From positions 22,202,061 through 22,266,060 of the forward strand of contig NC_084804.1 of NCBI RefSeq assembly GCF_963583255.1: a stretch of DNA of 64,000 nt, read 5' to 3'. A model generated the notes under the pieces. That model saw only the letters and a program-made list of their open reading frames with translations. It searched no databases and had not been told where the DNA came from. Numbering within the stretch: position 1 is the stretch's first letter; every line of letters begins with the position of its first letter. The stretch comes from Pyrus communis. Its lineage: Eukaryota > Streptophyta > Magnoliopsida > Rosales > Rosaceae. Shown piece after piece: positions 62,309-64,000 of this stretch. The position numbers and the translations under genes are program-made.

Positions 62309-63050
62309 TCAGAGGGCTATTTTCTTTAATTGAAAGAAGTTTGGTCGCTCCATTAGTGCTTCACAAACAGCATATGGTGATGCCATTGCAACCACAACCC
62401 CTTTGTCTTTAACTTCGTCAAATGCATCCTTGAATTCCTTTAAGTCTTTCAAGCTGCGTGGGATAAAAGAATGTTGAAATACCAACTGAAATCCCTTCTC
62501 TATTGCCCCTAATCTAGTTTTTGTTGAAGCGCCATTGCTTTAAAATTGTTCAAAAATGTGACTTAAATTTGGATATCAGCTAAACTTATCAAACAAACAG
62601 AATCTTTTACCTAGTTGACAATATCTCTTCTCGTTGCCTTTGCCTATCTTAACTCTTCCAGTTGCTACTCCCATCATTGAAAGAGCATTCTCGGCCATCA
62701 AATTTATGATGAATCGATTGAGAAATCCGTTGGAGATCAATGGATGAATGATAACATGGTTGTTTTTATAGAGAGAAATATTTGATGGTATTGATAATGT
62801 AGTTGGATGCTATGCTTTCAGAACCTGAAAACACGTCGAGAGATATCGTAAGATGTTGTATGAAAATCTTATGGATTAATATATAAGTATTTTGTCTAGT
62901 AAATTCTTTAACTTTTTTTATTCATGACTTTATTGTGTAAGGATGCCCCCATCCATACAAATTTATGGCTTTGTCCTTGTATCTGTATGTCACATAACTA
63001 CTCAAACCTTTGGCATCGGAAAGCTTGCACTCATCTTGATTGAGTGATTA
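62309..63050 (-). pseudogene. PreP-like copy D, 3' remnant interrupted by a hAT fragment
   Basis: The last exon 62453-62309 is open and family-like (SLKDLKEFKDAFDEVKDKG ... ERPNFFQLKKIAL, stop TGA). About 38 bp of the preceding exon remain at 62612-62650. A piece of the exon before that (a CTTTGGCATCGGAAAGCTTGC block) is at about 63008-63040. A transposase fragment separates the last two. Nothing further upstream of the gene is present before the window ends. Confidence 0.75.
62655..62851 (+). mobile_element. hAT transposase C-terminal fragment
   Basis: LPVATPIIERAFSAIK ... RLRNPLEING, then WMNDN and a VVFIEREIF-like piece in another frame, then CFQNLKTRRE. This is the dimerisation tail found in hAT transposases and ZMYM1-like domesticated relatives. 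It contains an in-frame stop and frame changes, so it is inactive. Confidence 0.7.
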
Positions 63051-63549
63051 TAAACACAATTCTCTTATGACAAATGAAACAATAACACGTGTACAAAGTA
63101 ATAATTGCATTAATGTAAATTTAGGTTTACAACATCTGAGGTTGTAAAGTATATGTGTATGGCTATTGATCCGAAGGTCGCAGTGACGATCTCAAATGAG
63201 CGGATGCTGCAAGGTTTGGCTTATGGCGATGGAGGAACCGGCACGTGTAGGGGTACTTGGTGGTTCTTTACAGATGTGATAAAGAATGTAGAGAGCTTTT
63301 TGATCTTCTGAGTGTTTGAGGCTTGAGAGTTTTGAGCATTTAGGTGTGTGGATGTATTTCTGAGCCCCATTCTTTGTCGAGCCTCATAATTATAAGTTCT
63401 CCAAGTCTTGATTGAGGCTTGACTTGGTCTTGATTTTTGGACTTGATTTGGGGTTGGTTCGTGATTTAACTTCATCAAATAATCTTTGATTTAATCAAAT
63501 AAATCAATCACATTTCAACCTTAATTGGCCATCCTTGATTTGTCATTTT
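63051..63549. other. Spacer, no gene
   Basis: No coding region recognised between PreP remnant D and the SINE target duplication. Confidence 0.4.
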
Positions 63550-63711
63550 TTTTAGTACAACGATGTATTTTACACTAGGGAAAGGGGGAGTTCGGCTAAG
63601 CCACACAATGGACAACCTAATTTTGTATCGAATTCACCATCTACGAGATTCGAACCTAAGATTTCTTACTTACAAGTGAAGAGGAATACCACAAGACTGT
63701 AGTACTGAGTG
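63550..63711 (-). mobile_element. tRNA-derived SINE with 17-bp target duplication (reverse)
   Basis: Reverse complement of the family, with GAGATTCGAACCTAAG as box-B region and head AGTACTGAGTG at the right. The flanks CCTTGATTTGTCATTTT (63533-63549) and CCTTGATTTGGCATTTT (63712-63728) differ at one base. Confidence 0.8.
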
Positions 63712-64000
63712 CCTTGATTTGGCATTTTAAATCAGTTAGTTAGTTTGATTTAAATGAAATTAATTAAAGAATTAATAAAGACAATTCCTTAATTAATTTT
63801 CACCAGTTGTTGACGCGTGTCACTCTTGATGACTCATATAGTTTTGATGAATCATGTGCCATGTGTACTATTTGTGAGACACACAATGCAAGCGTAAGCC
63901 CTTACATGTTGAAAATTTAATGTGTTGGTGAACATTTACTTCATCGAAATTTAGACGTCTACAAATGCCCCCACTTCAAGGTGCGACGTATACATGTCCT

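Noticed and set aside
1..64000. CRISPR arrays, bacterial operons, riboswitches
   Set aside because: The sequence is plant nuclear DNA; the tandem repeats present are microsatellites, a minisatellite and retroelement parts without regular unique spacers.

Overview
This is nuclear DNA of a flowering plant. The evidence is intron-rich genes with plant-only families (KRP cell-cycle inhibitor, plant B3 domain, presequence protease), AT-rich intergenic DNA, tRNA-derived SINEs, MITEs and a Cassandra TRIM retrotransposon carrying 5S rRNA-like sequence. The overall flavour suggests a woody eudicot, perhaps Rosaceae. That is an inference from memory and was not tested.

The backbone of the window is a family of duplicated presequence-protease (PreP, M16C metallopeptidase) genes, all on the minus strand. 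Copy A (about 757-5545, running off the left edge) is uninterrupted across eleven visible coding exons. Copy B (11487-19060) has most of its exons but several frameshifts and stops. Copy C (45789-50206) lacks exon 4 and the middle third and has several frameshifts. Copy D (62309-about 63050) is a 3' remnant interrupted by a hAT transposase fragment. None of A, B or C keeps the HxxEH zinc motif: they read SILHH, NILRQ and YIVQK. Copy A therefore looks like an open reading frame for a catalytically dead peptidase, which is the most interesting coding signal here. Shared upstream DNA, including a repeated AGAGCTGACCGTACGG motif, shows that the copies were duplicated together with their promoters.

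Between copies B and C lie unrelated genes. Two tandem, degenerate B3-domain loci occupy 22.07-22.89 kb and 24.03-25.51 kb. A complete seven-exon DUF829/TMEM53-like alpha/beta-hydrolase gene lies at 26671-29492 (423 aa). A complete four-exon KRP6/7-type CDK inhibitor gene lies at 38851-40003 (181 aa). The last two are the clearly intact genes of the window.

The rest is mobile DNA. Two solo LTRs of one family (7936-11105, plus; 54248-57448, minus) each have a perfect 5-bp target duplication, and a truncated relative ends at 60245. These LTRs carry short hairpins whose stems change in a compensating way. Cassandra appears as an element near 30346-31075 and as an LTR-internal-LTR-internal-LTR array at 58006-58945. 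A 373-bp tandem duplication fuses the DUF829-gene upstream region to a piece of Cassandra LTR. At least six SINE copies (two with 15-17 bp target duplications), two 121-bp fold-back MITEs, a Tourist-like MITE, a 104-bp near-perfect palindrome and a 30-bp-period minisatellite fill the gaps.

Exon limits were placed by eye from splice-site consensus and recalled family conservation. No alignment program was run.
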